From positions 1 to 64,000 of the forward strand of contig JAUJYZ010000968.1 of the NCBI GenBank assembly GCA_033675265.1: 64,000 nt of DNA. Reading direction: 5' to 3'. Shown in pieces: positions 51,030-63,330 of this stretch; positions within the stretch are counted from its first letter, which is position 1; the number at the start of each line of letters is the position of its first letter. The notes beneath the pieces were generated by a model that saw only the letters and a list, made by a program, of their open reading frames with translations, made no database searches and was not told where the DNA came from. The DNA is from Actinostola sp. cb2023 (lineage: Eukaryota > Cnidaria > Anthozoa > Actiniaria > Actinostolidae). The position numbers and the translations under genes were made by a program.

Positions 51030-51515
51030 TTGGCTTCACCATCGTATGACACTCATCTACAACAACTGCAGAAACACTTCGATGTAGAGCACATACTGTG
51101 GTTGTTTTTAGGAAGATGAGAAAACGCTGCTCTCATGCAGCTAACAAGTATATGAACAACTCTGGAGGAGAACTACATTGTAACAATGGCATCGATATTT
51201 TCGCAAAGTTCAACTGCATCTCAGAAATCTGGTCCAAAATGATACTCTTCAAGAGAGAAATCACAACGACACTCACTGAATGTGTATAGTCCTATTCCAA
51301 TGCTTTTCTTGCCAGTAGGAAAACTATAAATAAACTCATGCTTTTGCCAAAGCCTGTGGGCAAAGTAGCCAAAACATATTTTCCTCAAAGCAAATCTTTA
51401 ATCGCCTGCCTTTGCTCTGGTTTTAAAGTAAAATCTCTGTGAGAATTCTTTAAGAATTCCAAGGCTTTTTCAATGTGTGTCTTCACTTGTCGCCACCTCG
51501 TGAAAAGTTTGATGG
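51030..51515 (-). pseudogene. RecQ-like SF2 helicase fragment
   Basis: The minus strand reads FTLKPEQRQAIKDLL, an in-frame TGA, then GKYVLATLPTGFGKSMSL (Walker A), LLKSIILDQISEMQ and, after another stop, SVSAVVVDECHTMVK (Walker B DECH). This is the ATP-binding half of a RecQ-like 3'-5' helicase. Motifs III-VI are absent. The TGA sits where a Cys or Arg codon is usual. Probably a relic of a multicopy family. Confidence 0.65.
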
Positions 51516-51530
51516 TTCTTGAATATAAAA

Positions 51531-51872
51531 TTATAAGTGTTGTTGACACCCGTTGACAGACACATCACTTTTTAGCCTATCAGTATTTCCCGTTGTCCAG
51601 CGGACGGGCAATTCAAAAACCCATAGTCTTCGGGCAGACGGTCTTTCCCCCTTCTCCTCCCCAATGCCCTTCCAGACCGCCAAGCTACGCAGGCTACATG
51701 AACTTGCACCATTTGAATCAGAAGATTCAGAGTCTGTGGGTTGTGCTTCCTGTTGGCTTATACACATCAGACATATCCTTCGTAGTTCCCTCGTATGGTT
51801 CATCACAAATTGTTTGATTGCACAATAACCAAATCCACATTCCTGATAGCAGCATTTAGGCATTTCACTCAA
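51531..51872 (-). other. Unidentified Cys-containing frame fused to repeat sequence
   Basis: The minus strand starts MSEMPKCCYQECGFGYC and runs through MCISQQEAQPTDSESSDSN before entering the short interspersed repeat (51701-51605). Cys spacing is suggestive but no family is recognised. It lies upstream of the helicase relic on the same strand and might be an exon of the same gene. Confidence 0.25.
51605..51701. mobile_element. Short interspersed repeat, copy B (inverted)
   Basis: CATAGTCTTCGGGCAGACGG to CAAGCTACGCAGGCTA mirrors copy A at 50862-50985, about 10-20 percent diverged. The pair brackets the helicase relic in inverted orientation. Confidence 0.6.
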
Positions 51873-52189
51873 AAGCTACCACTGTTGAGAAATCTAAATC
51901 CGCACGAGAAAAATTAACACAGAAATATAATATCAGGTGACGTAAGGTATTTTTCTGCTTAAAACCATTACTGCAAGTTTAAGGACTTTCACCAAGGGGG
52001 TAATGCAGTCCCCAGACAACAAGGGTCTAGACTCTTGATTCCAGCTTCAACTTTGACAGGAGTTCCTCCAATTTTCACAGTCTTGTTGTGTGGAGCGTGG
52101 ATCGACCTAAAATATATCATCTTCTAACTGTTTTGCTTTGTCAGGGTGATGTTTTGCCCTTCCCTTATATGAATGACAATGTTTATGCC

Positions 52190-52654
52190 CTACTTTGGTT
52201 GTTTTACAGTTGGCACTTCTTTGTTCATTGGAAAAGGGTTTTCGCTGGATCCTTCTAATTGTTGAATCGTTTTTGAAGTGCTATGATATTCTAGGATCCC
52301 ACAAATGGAGGCAAAGTACTTGAGAGGATATATTGAAAGTCTTTGTGAAAATGTTTCAAATAGAGCCATTGTGTCCTTTTGGTTTTGGCTCTTTACTTGT
52401 TGTGGCAGCAACTGACTGCAATGACTGGAGGATTGAAATACAGATGAATGCACACACCTGGTTTCTTTTGTGATTGCCTGTAGAGCAGGCATCTTTTTGG
52501 AAATAATTTGGAAGATTGCGAAATATGTCATATATTGCTGTTCTAGTTGGCAGAAATCATCACCATCAATCACTAAGATTAGTGGTACATTTATCGTTGT
52601 CATTTCTGGTACTTGCATGGCATTCCTCAACCACTTTATCACGTGTCTTGACAA
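52190..52654 (-). other. Unidentified open frame, 154 codons
   Basis: The minus strand reads HVIKWLRNAMQVPEMTTIN, VPLILVIDGDDFCQLEQQY and ALFETFSQRLSIYPLKYFA. Amphipathic composition and length suggest a real exon of a larger protein, but I do not recognise it. No flanking splice site is compelling. Confidence 0.3.
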
Positions 52655-52884
52655 TAATTACTTATGCTCTGATAATCACCATCACCGTCACTAAAATTAA
52701 AAACACAATTAAAAATCCAAATAATTATTTATTTACATCATCTTAAAATAATTTCAATACAACTGCTTAAAGATAACTTATTTGGCTGCAAAAGTATGAG
52801 ATTACAATTTGTTTTTGAATTTGCCGCTATTACACAGATACTATTTCATTGGTAGATATGTAGATACCTATAGTCTTGTTCAAA

Positions 52885-52930
52885 GATAAAATTCAACTCT
52901 GAAATTCAAAGATAAAATTCAACTCTGAAA
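52885..52930. repeat. Short tandem duplication, 22-bp unit
   Basis: AAAGATAAAATTCAACTCTG AAATTC is repeated back to back in non-coding sequence. Confidence 0.85.
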
Positions 52931-53083
52931 TGCCAAAAAAAAAGGTCTATTTACAACCACAGTTAATACAATTGATTAAAATTGTTCATGCATTGTGGAA
53001 ATGTAGGAACCATGGCTCTCGCAGATTTTCTCCTTTGGTCTGTCAGATGGCATTTTTCTGACATCTTTCTTGCACTGTAAACT

Positions 53084-53743
53084 TCATATGTCGTTTCTGT
53101 CTGGTGCCTCTTTTCTTCTTGACATGAAATAACCTGCAGCATTTTCAGGGCTTACAAAGGGCTCAACAGCAGCTGCTTTCTTGGAGCACTTTCTGTTTTC
53201 TGACCAACTAGAAAATCCACTGATCAGTTGCTTTCCAAGTGCTAGCCAGAGATTTTGCACAGCGCATTCAGAAATGTTCAGGGTCTGTGTCCTTTTCACA
53301 TGTACACGCGGTTTTCGCGGCGTTTGAGAACGATGTTCCATGGGGAAGGTGGATGGAAGTCTATTTTCTCTCACACCGTTCCTCCGCAGCCATAGCATTT
53401 CTGCATTCTGGTGTCTTTCCCTTGCCGTATATATTCCTTGTCCAGAATAAAGTCATTACCAAGTAATATCTCGAAGACAGACCAAAATAGATATACCACT
53501 TGTGAGAGGAGCGACAAATGCTATAGTATGATCGAAGTTGATCAGGATGGTTGACCCCCATGTGGTTAATTCCTTTTTCGTCTTTCTTTTACAATAGACC
53601 ACTTGCACTAAGAGGTCACATGACCCAATCCTTCTTAAATCGAACAGCAGTGCCAAAATGAGCTCGAGAAATGAAAAGAGCAGATCGAAATTAGTAAAAG
53701 GGCGAAGTTTCAGCTCATAATGTCTGAAACAGAAAAATGACAT
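53084..53743 (-). pseudogene. Second piggyBac-like relic (C-terminal third)
   Basis: The minus strand has GVNHPDQLRSYYSICRSSHK followed by WYIYFGLSSRYYLVMTLFW, matching the third-Asp region of piggyBac (GVDxxDQLRSYY) with Asp changed to Asn. Further fragments carry HRSQTPRKPRVHVKR and a degraded Cys-rich tail. It is a different lineage from the 49-50.5 kb copy (PGBD4-like wording, low certainty). Dead. Confidence 0.55.
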
Positions 53744-53749
53744 TAAAAA

Positions 53750-55075
53750 TAAAATCGAACATTTTCTAATATTTTTTTGGAAAATGCATTAGCTTGCAAT
53801 ATATTCATATTTTGGATTAGTTACTGACATTTGTAGAAGCTTAGCATCTACGATGTGGGTGAACGACACATGGCCTAATTTGATGAAATGGAGTGATTGA
53901 AATTTGAGACTGATATTTGTATAGGCCTAATAACGATCTAGTGATATGCACCATGATACTTTGATATCTAGAATTATCATAAGTATAGGTTATTTAGTCC
54001 TTGGTCAACTATGTGGAGGTGTCCTTGTAGAAAACTGGCCAGCTCTCTCAGATAATCGTTGACTTGGTGGTCCTCAACTGTTATCTGCACCGAAAAAAAG
54101 GAAACTATTAACAATAACAGCGTTGAATAACATAATGTAGACCTTACATTTTGTTCAATCCGATATTGGAGTTGTATTTGACTTACCGACTGGGTCACTC
54201 ATAATTACACTATTCCACCCAATGAAAAACCAGTTAAAATGACTGCCGAAACACGGTTATATGAGGTAAACTCTTTCAACATTAGCCCTTGTTTAACAGG
54301 TCATTGATTTTTGAATTATTCAAATGGTTCAATTTAGTATATGATACATAAAAAATATTTACATACTGTACCTCTGGAATTGGAGAAATGTCTTTTTTTT
54401 TTAGCGTCTCATAGCATTCAGCGATGGTATCTGGTATTGGGTCTTAAGGAGCAAAGCCTTTTGCAATTCGTGATATGCTTCATCACTAATAACACCTGTT
54501 TACAAATAGAAATCCTGGTTTAATTTTTTAATTTTTTAAAATGCATAAGTGGAAATGAAAGAGGTTGCAGTGAAGTTCTAGAATGAATATCACAGAGGAA
54601 CCTCAAACATTTTCAAAGCCACCACATATCTGAAAATCATGACATAATGCACACATATACAATCAAACAAATAAATATAATGCTTTATCTAGATACCCAA
54701 ATGCTCTAAAAGATTTGACTGAACAATGTATTCCGTTTGAATTGAATTGATCTGTCCATAAAGGGACACATCCATTAGTAGTCCAAAATCAGAAAAATTA
54801 TCCTACATTGGAAATGAACGGAAATAATATCTAATCTTAAAGAAAACTATTGACGCTAATCCAGGATTAGCAGTAATTGCCTTCGAACAACTGGCCCCAG
54901 TACGGTAGTCACATTCCTAGTTGCGTTGTGGAGCTCCAGCATTGTAGTCTTCTAAGCAACTTATCCCTTTAAGAATCGGGTAGTATCGTCGTGTACGGGT
55001 TAACCAACTACGTCATTTTCGTAGGACGGTCGGGCTGTCTCCGTACTATTAACATATAGTCAACGTTACTCTCAT
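53750..55075. other. Non-coding stretch before the satellite
   Basis: AT-rich, no exon or inverted structure recognised. At 55078-55140 a 26-bp phrase (CTATTGAAAAGTGACTTTCGAG with variants) occurs about three times and leads into the satellite. Confidence 0.45.
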
Positions 55076-55146
55076 TTGAAAAGTGACTTTCGAGGCTATT
55101 GAAAAGTGTCTTCCGAAGCTATTGAAAAGTGACTTTCGAGTTGAAG

Positions 55147-57345
55147 CGAACTATAGATCGTTCAACCTTCTCTTTCTCAAAATCCCTGTGACACTGTGAC
55201 ACTAGCGGAAGTGAAACGAACTATAGATCGTTGAACCTTCTCTTTCTCAAAATCCCTGTGACACTGTGACACTAGCGGAAGTGAAACGAACTATTCATTG
55301 AACCTTCTCTTTCTCAAAATCCCTGTGACACTGTGACACTAGCGGAAGTGAAACGAACTATAGATCGTTGAACCTTCTCTTTCTCAAAATCCCTGTGACA
55401 CTGTGACACTAGCGGAAGTGAAACGAACTATTCATTGAACCTTCTCTTTCTTAAAATCCCTGTGACACTGTGACACTAGCGGAAGTGAAACGAACTATAG
55501 ATCGTTGAACCTTCTCTTTCTCAAAATCCCTGTGACACTGTGACACTAGCGGAAGTGAAACGAACTATTCATTGAACCTTCTCTTTCTTAAAATCCCTGT
55601 GACACTGTGACACTAGCGGAAGTGAAACGAACTATTCATTGAACCTTCTCATTCTCAAAATCCCTGTGACACTGTGACACTAGCGGAAGTGAAACGAACT
55701 ATTCATTGAACCTTCTCTTTCTCAAAATCCCTGTGACACTGTGACACTAGCGGAAGTGAAACGAACTATAGATCGTTGAACCTTCTCATTCTCAAAATCC
55801 CTGTGACACTGTGACACTAGCGGAAGTGAAACGAACTATTCATTGAACCTTCTCTTTCTCAAAATCCCTGTGACACTGTGACACTAGCGGAAGTGAAACG
55901 AACTATAGATCGTTGAACCTTCTCATTCTCAAAATCCCTGTGACACTGTGACACTAGCGGAAGTGAAACGAACTATTCATTGAACCTTCTCTTTCTTAAA
56001 ATCCCTGTGACACTGTGACACTAGCGGAAGTGAAACGAACTATAGATCGTTGAACCTTCTCTTTCTCAAAATCCCTGTGACACTGTGACACTAGCGGAAG
56101 TGAAACGAACTATTCATTGAACCTTCTCTTTCTTAAAATCCCTGTGACACTGTGACACTAGCGGAAGTGAAACGAACTATTCATTGAACCTTCTCATTCT
56201 CAAAATCCCTGTGACACTGTGACACTAGCGGAAGTGAAACGAACTATTCATTGAACCTTCTCTTTCTCAAAATCCCTGTGACACTGTGACACTAGCGGAA
56301 GTGAAACGAACTATAGATCGTTGAACCTTCTCATTCTCAAAATCCCTGTGACACTGTGACACTAGCGGAAGTGAAACGAACTATTCATTGAACCTTCTCT
56401 TTCTCAAAATCCCTGTGACACTGTGACACTAGCGGAAGTGAAACGAACTATAGATCGTTGAACCTTCTCATTCTCAAAATCCCTGTGACACTGTGACACT
56501 AGCGGAAGTGAAACGAACTATTCATTGAACCTTCTCTTTCTTAAAATCCCTGTGACACTGTGACACTAGCGGAAGTGAAACGAACTATTCATTGAACCTT
56601 CTCATTCTCAAAATCCCTGTGACACTGTGACACTAGCGGAAGTGAAACGAACTATAGATCGTTGAACCTTCTCTTTCTCAAAATACTTGTGACACTGTGA
56701 CACTAGCGGAAGTGAAACGAACTATTCATTGAACCTTCTCATTCTCAAAATCCCTGTGACACTGTGACACTAGCAGAAGTGAAACGAACTATTCATTGAA
56801 CCTTCTCATTCTCAAAATCCCTGTGACACTGACACTAGCGGAAGTGAAACGAACTATAGATCGTTGAACCTTCTCTTTCTCAAAATCCTTGTGACACTGT
56901 GACACTAGCGGAAGTGAAACGAACTATTCATTGAACCTTCTCATTCTCAAAATCCCTGTGACACTGTGACACTAGCGGAAGTGAAACGAACTATTCATTG
57001 AACCTTCTCTTTCTTAAAATCCCTGTGACACTGTGACACTAGCGGAAGTGAAACGAACTATTCATTGTACCTTCTCTTTCTTAAAATCCCTGTGACACTG
57101 TGACACTAGCGGAAGTGAAACGAACTATTCATTGAACCTTCTCTTTCTCAAAATCCCCGTGACACTGTGACACTAGCGGAAGTGAAACGAACTATTCATT
57201 GAACCTTCTCTTTCTTAATTATAAAATCCCTGTGACACTGTGACACTAGCGGAAGTGAAACGAACTATTCATTGAACCTTCTCTTTCTCAAAATCCTTGT
57301 GACACTGTGACACTAGCGGAAGTGAAACGAACTATCGCGACACTG
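55147..57345. repeat. 67/70-bp satellite, about 32 monomers, with an 8-mer higher-order repeat
   Basis: Monomers share CCTTCTC(A/T)TTCT(C/T)A, AAATCCCTGTGACACTGTGA and CACTAGCGGAAGTGAAACGA. Two forms alternate: long (ACTATAGATCGTTGAACC, 70 bp) and short (ACTATTCATTGAACC, 67 bp), each with CTTTCTC, CTTTCTTA or CATTCTC subtypes. From the fifth monomer (about 55426) the subtype order repeats every eight monomers, period 545 bp (the fifth and thirteenth start 545 bp apart at about 55426 and 55971), for a little over two periods. The array ends at a shortened unit just before the DDE gene at 57462. Confidence 0.95.
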
Positions 57346-57461
57346 TGACACTACCGGAAGAACAGGGATCCCAGCGATGACACTGGCTGGATCACGTGCT
57401 CAAGAAATCGAAATCGTCCATGTTGGATTTGTGACATGTAGTTGAGTTTGTTTATATAGAC

Positions 57462-60400
57462 ATGAAGTTGCTTTCGGAAGTCAAGAATTATTTAGTCAAG
57501 GTCACAAATGCGTACGAGCAATGCTCACACGGTCCAGAGATCATTCATCTGCCGATTGTATATTCAAATCTGGAAAAGCAGCCATCTGCAATGGACTATC
57601 TATTACTTCCCGTCATCATATGGGATCCTTTGACACAGTTTGCAAATATTTATCATGGAAATTTATTCTGCCCTAAAATTAGTCATGCAGCTAATTGTGT
57701 TCCTTTGAGATCATGCAAGTGGAAAAACTGCGTTGGTGCGATGGACGAACCGAGGAAACTGTACGGTAATGACGGTATTGTGCTGCTGGTAAGTTGTGTG
57801 TATGTCTGTAGTGAAGGGCACAAACTCATTGCACACGATCCATTTATTATCAACAACATCCCTTCAGAATGTGTTCCGTTTTACCTTTCTCATAAAAGTG
57901 GAGTGACATTGGATTTTTCAAATGCCATTAACTCTTTGGCAAATGCAGGAATGAACTTCACAGAAATAGAGAGACACGTTGCCCAGGAGTATTATAATTC
58001 CCATTGGTTAAAAGAAAGTAAGTTTAGGAGAGACGTAGAATGTTATTTTGCACAAAATAGCAGCACTAGTTCAGGGACGCCAGATCCATTTCCAAATTGT
58101 GATGAATGGGTTGAACTTCCATCAGATGACATTATCATTGGCTGCTTCATTCTGAATTTTGAAGAAAACAAAGAATTTTACACTAAAAGAATGTGTGACT
58201 TGTCTGCAATTCATCTAAGTGCAGACCACACATTTAAAGTGGCTGCAAACATTGGTATCCGATTACCAGACAATAAATGGCAAACACAATATGATTCACT
58301 GTATTGTGTCCTCAATGAGAAAGGGCAGGTTCTCGCATGGCAATTGACAAAAGGGACATCACTCAACCATGTAGAATGTCTTTTAAAAGCACTGAAGAAT
58401 AGACTTGATAAACATAATACAGTACTTGATGCAATATATGTTGATAACTGTTGTCATGTCCGAGGAAAGTTAAATAAGATTTTTGGGAGTGATGTACCTG
58501 TGAAGCTAGATCTATTCCATGCAGTTTCGAGGATCACACAGAAGTCGTCTAAGAAGTCATGCCATTATATGACTAGTTCTTGCATCTCTGATTTTGTAAA
58601 TATCTTTCGCATGGACACTGATAAAGAAAAGGAAAGGAAAGAAGTAACACCATGTGCAGAACAAATCCTTGAAAATTTGAATGCTTACCTAACCAGATGG
58701 TCAAACGTGAAACATGGCGAAGAAGAGAGTGTTCTCACCTCTGCAGTAATTTATGAAATAGAGTGTCTGAAGAAACACATTCAAAAAGGCTGTTTATCTG
58801 CTATTCCTCCTGGAGGAGGTTCAGAAAGAAATGAAAACCTACACAGAAACTTGAGACATATAATAGCTCGAAGCAGATTGGGTGTTAAATCAGCTCTTGC
58901 TTTGCTCACATGCTTCTTTTATCAATGGAATGAAAGGAAAGAGAACAGATTTGTTAAGGGTGTTGTCCCTCCAATCTCTTATTATGCAGATCCTTCCATT
59001 CTTTGCAATCCTCCAAAAGAAAGTTTTGGAATTGGGTACTGCGTGGAATTTAATAGTGCAACAGGACAGGATATTTCTAATAGTCTTGGATCAAGTACCG
59101 ATATTTTTCAAATGCATAGTCTTCTCCAGTCTACATCCAAGACAGATACAACAGAGCCCTTGAAAAAAGTGCTGACCAAAAGTCTCAATTACTTGCTAGT
59201 TAAGGAGGAAGTCACAGCAATGTGTAATACAAGATCCTTTAACACTCGTTTGATTCATTTGATGCCATGTTCATTAACACTTTTCAGTAATAACCAACAT
59301 TGCATGGCTAGGAATCAACAAGAGAGCACAGATTGTCTTGAGAAACTGCTATCACAATTTAGCCTACAGCTTCAGGAACAACCTGACAGTAATATGCAGC
59401 AAGAAGACAGCTTCTTTTTCTCTGTTATCACTAGCCTAAAATCACTGTTGGATCAGCTTCAAGATTCCACTGAAGAATGCAATGAAGTCCTTGCAAAACT
59501 ACACAGCATTAATATCACTACAGATCCTGCCAAATTATCTTTAGACATGAAGCAACTGAGACTTGAAATAAGTAAGGAATGGGCACAAAATGCTTCAGAG
59601 TATCAGAAATTATTGGTGACAGCAGACTTGAACTTTACGGAAGAGACAGAAAACTTTGCAATGGATGGCTACTACATTGGTAAGTTTTTTCTATAAATTC
59701 AATATCACACAGGTACATTTATTTTATCTGTGCTACCTACTTATCTAATTTGTAAAATGATCACAAGTATCAATTGTTAATGTGTAGACACAGAAAAAAT
59801 CAAAGTCATAGACTGATAATTTTTCTCAGTCTATCTATATGATACTCATCTACTTTCCAAGTGACCTGCATGTACACCATAAATAATACAATGTATCTAA
59901 TTTTTAATGAAATATCTATTTGCACTTCAATCAACACTCTTGTCTTGATTAGTTTAGGGAAATCCATAAAAAGGGATTTTATAACAACCCTGCATTTAAA
60001 TTTGCATTTTGCTGAAATTATTTCCATATTGCACATGTTTTTAGAATTGAACAGGTCTGCTCATTCAAAAAGGGCAATTTCATTATTTGGAGTTCAATTT
60101 CCATCATGTACAATTGTTCAAAATTACTGTTTTGTCATTTTTCATTTGTCCAAACATTGTCCTTTAAAAAAATGCAAAATAGTAAAATAGCAAATAACTT
60201 ATAAGGTGTTAATTAGATGAACAAAGAAATGCACTCAAGCTGAACTCTTGCTCGTTGTTTCTCTGATTATATATATGGGGGTACTCCCATATATGGACTA
60301 TACGGGGATGTGCCGCTCAACAGGGTATGGTTTTTGTCTCTCTGACTCTGGAACAGTATACAAATCACTGTTTCTTTCTGGAACAGGGGTATATTTTACG

Positions 60401-61210
60401 TTCAGTTTGGCTCTGTAATGATGGTATTTATCCAACTAGATTACATTCTCAGGTAAAAACTTGATGTGTAGGCATCACACTTGAATAAAGAAATGCATGA
60501 CAATAATACTCTGGAACAGAGTATATTTGTATTGCTTCTAGTCTGGAACAGGGTACCTATTTTGGTCGCAAAATTATCATTATTTTGTCTGGAACAGAGA
60601 CTCAGCGGCACACCCCATTCTAAATAATTTAAGGGAGTACCCCCCCTCCCCCCCCCGGTATACAGTGTAGGAACTTACACTTACTTACAACCTTCTTTCT
60701 GAGTGACAAACACTGTACCATCTTTACTTACTTATTATTTTCTTTTTCATTATAGGAGAACTGGGAAATTTGTTGGCACTTGCTTCTGCTAAGGTACTAC
60801 AAATTTGCATTGTTATCTTCTCATCATTGGAACACATTCCAATTGTCCCAGTTGTTCCTACTGATCCAGCAATTAGTAGCAGATGTGTTTTGATTGGGTA
60901 TGATGTTGCAAGCAGTACCTACTACAGTGCAAAAAAGAGGTGCTTAAAAAGTGATGGTGCATCATCCAATATACCAAGTACATCTCAAAATTCGTTGCAT
61001 GATATTGGCAGCAAACACTGTAATTGTGGTAGAGGGGCAGCAAAGAAAGATATTGATCGAACATTTTGTAGGCAAACTGTGGGTGGACTTCCTTCTAGAT
61101 GTGTATGTTACATCAGCATGAAAGGTTGTAATCACAAATGTCGTTGTAGCAGCTGTGATAACCCATATGGTACATCTCAGAGTGCAAAAGCCATTTATCC
61201 ATTAACAAGG
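57462..61210 (+). CDS. DDE-type transposase-like protein, superfamily unassigned
   Basis: Exon 1 from ATG 57462 is open for about 740 codons. Residues 70-120 hold paired Cys/His (FCPK, CKWKNC, CVYVCSEGH), a zinc-binding head. The core has LSADHTFKVA (Asp255), DAIYVDNCCHVRG (Asp328) and SERNENLHRNLRH (Glu458), the spacing and context of an RNase-H-fold DDE enzyme, with an alpha-helical block between the last two. Exon 1 ends at a GTAAGT donor (about 59684). Exon 2 (60753-61210) follows TTCATTATAG and has CNCGRGAAKK and CNHKCRCSSCDNPYG, a tesmin/CXC-like Cys cluster. I recall this as a multicopy gene in fish and cnidarians. No stop or frameshift is seen. A further exon beyond GTAAGA at 61211 was not found; the Kolobok gene may have displaced it. 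Confidence 0.65.
60277..60652. mobile_element. Intronic MITE, about 375 bp
   Basis: GGGGGTACTCCCATATATGG and GATGTGCCGCTCA at the left face TGAGTCTCTG...CGGCACACCCCA and GGGAGTACCCCCC at the right (imperfect inverted repeat of about 45 bp). TCTGGAACAG recurs five times inside. It lies in the intron of the DDE gene. Confidence 0.75.
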
Positions 61211-62764
61211 GTAAGACATTCAACGAAACTTAAAGTGCACCTAATAAATAATTACACACTAATTGCTCAGGTACTTTAGCATTTCAAAAGTACGATCCCG
61301 AGGTTTTTTTGCGTTTTTGAATTATTCCTGATTTTTAAAAGCTCCGCCAAAGATCGCAAAAACCTAGCGTCCAGTCCCTCTCGAATGTTCAATGACGATT
61401 TAGAGGAGTCTGGCACTAGTCAATCGGTGACGTTTACGCAGTAACTCGCATTACAAGGATACAACAAGAAACTTGTGTGGAAAGAGCTTTCGTGAAGAAA
61501 ATGCCTAATAGATGTGTTGTTGGGGGCTGTAGCAATGGTCCAGACGTTAAGAACGGCATTGTACTACATAACATTCCTTTCTGGGGAGATGATCGCCCAG
61601 AAGCGAAACGACGAAGAAAGAAATGGTTGGATTTTGTCAGGACGAAGCGGGCCAGGCCAAGTGGGAGCCAACCAAAATATCCAGCATCTGCTCGAAGCAT
61701 TTCCTGCCAGACGATTTCCAAAGGAAATATTTAAGAATAGAAGGCCAAGAGAAAGCCTGGATTCCCAGGCTTATACGCGACGACTTTGGTATTGCAATAT
61801 TCCCCCGAATACACGCTGAAAAAGTATGCAAAGAAACGGAAGACAAGCCATCAACATCTCGAGATCGTAGAAAGGTGAGATTTCGAAGCTGTGATATTGG
61901 TATATTGAATATTTCCTTTAGATTAGTTACAGGCTAGGCTATCTCTACCTTCGTTATCTTATTTATTGTCATAAAATTATAGATTATGAGGGACATTATG
62001 AATCCTATTGCGAGTACGACCGCGAGTACATGTACGTCAAAAGTCAAGGACAGTGGTGTGGATCCAGCAGCTAGCACTAGTAGTACATGTATGTCAAGAG
62101 AAGAACAACTGCCAAGTTCAAGCACCGAGCATGAAGTCCAGGTAAGATGTTTGCACTAAGTATAAGTTTATATGATACATAGTCATCATGTTTATACTTA
62201 TACTGTATTATTATTATATTATTGTATGTGTGTATTTGTATTTTTCTTGTTCTTCATTGACTGACCAAATTATATTTTTCAAAATAAATTATATTCTCAG
62301 CTATCTACATATGTATCTCGGTTAACCTAGCGTTATTATAGATAGCTTGTACCTAATAATCCAGTTATATTACTTAAACCGCAAAACATAACTTTTCTTC
62401 ATTTATTAACATATAAACTACTGGTACTAAAATAAAATCTATGTCTATGGGATGCTATTATACCATTTTCGTTAGTGACTCAGACTTTCTTTTAGGATAT
62501 AAGACAAGAACCATATGAAGTCAGTGAACCCAATGTCACGAAACGAACTACAGATACACATAGTAGACAAATAAGAAACCGAGTTATAGGACTTCAAATC
62601 AGACTGAAACAAAAGAAAAAGGAACTAAGGCAGGAAAAGCGAAAACGTAAGTCTTTTTGATAAGTATAAGTGTATTATAATAAAATGTATAGTAGTATAA
62701 TATAGTAATGATAAATAATATATTTATTTATTGAAATTTATACCATTTTTGAGATGGTACTACA

Positions 62765-62916
62765 GGGCCATTCCATTTTATATCCACACCCCCTATAGAT
62801 CAAAGTGCCCATAAAATTACTCCCCTTCATGAAAAATAAGGAAGTATCAAACGTGCTGACAGAAAAATTATTCTATATGGGAGGGGGGAGGAGGGGGGAT
62901 AAAATGGAATGGCCCA
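62765..62916. mobile_element. Intronic MITE, about 150 bp
   Basis: GGGCCATTCCATTTTATATC at the left and GATAAAATGGAATGGCCC at the right are inverted, with ACA on both sides. Located in an intron of the Kolobok gene. Confidence 0.85.
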
Positions 62917-63211
62917 CACAAAGAACTGTAAAATTTCATTTTTAGATCAGAAATTGGTAACACAGATCAACAACGAGAAGACAGTATCAACATCAAAAAC
63001 AACCATTACCACAGACGATGATCCTGTACTTCAATATGATGAAAGCAGTGAAGATGACTATAGTGATAGAGATGAGTGTTCAGAGGAAGGGTCCTGTATG
63101 ACTGAAGATGAATCAATGTACCACACTGAGAATGAAACAGAGACTACCACAGAAGATGAAGAGGAGGTTTTGGAAACCCACTCTAAGAGGTACGTGCATG
63201 TATGCATCTGG

Positions 63212-63330
63212 CCCCAGTTGCATGAAAGGTAAACGCTATCCACCAGATAAATCTTATCCAATATAAAACTTATCCATCGGATAAGACTTATCTGGTGGAT
63301 AGCGCTATTCACCTTTTGTGCAGCAACCGA
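63212..63330. mobile_element. Intronic palindromic MITE, about 115 bp
   Basis: CGCTATCCACCAGATAAATC at 63232 faces GACTTATCTGGTGGATAGCG at 63284. The outer phrases CAGTTGCATGAAAGGT and ACCTTTTGTGCAGCAAC also pair. Almost the whole unit folds as one hairpin. It lies in the intron before the zinc-residue exon. Confidence 0.85.
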
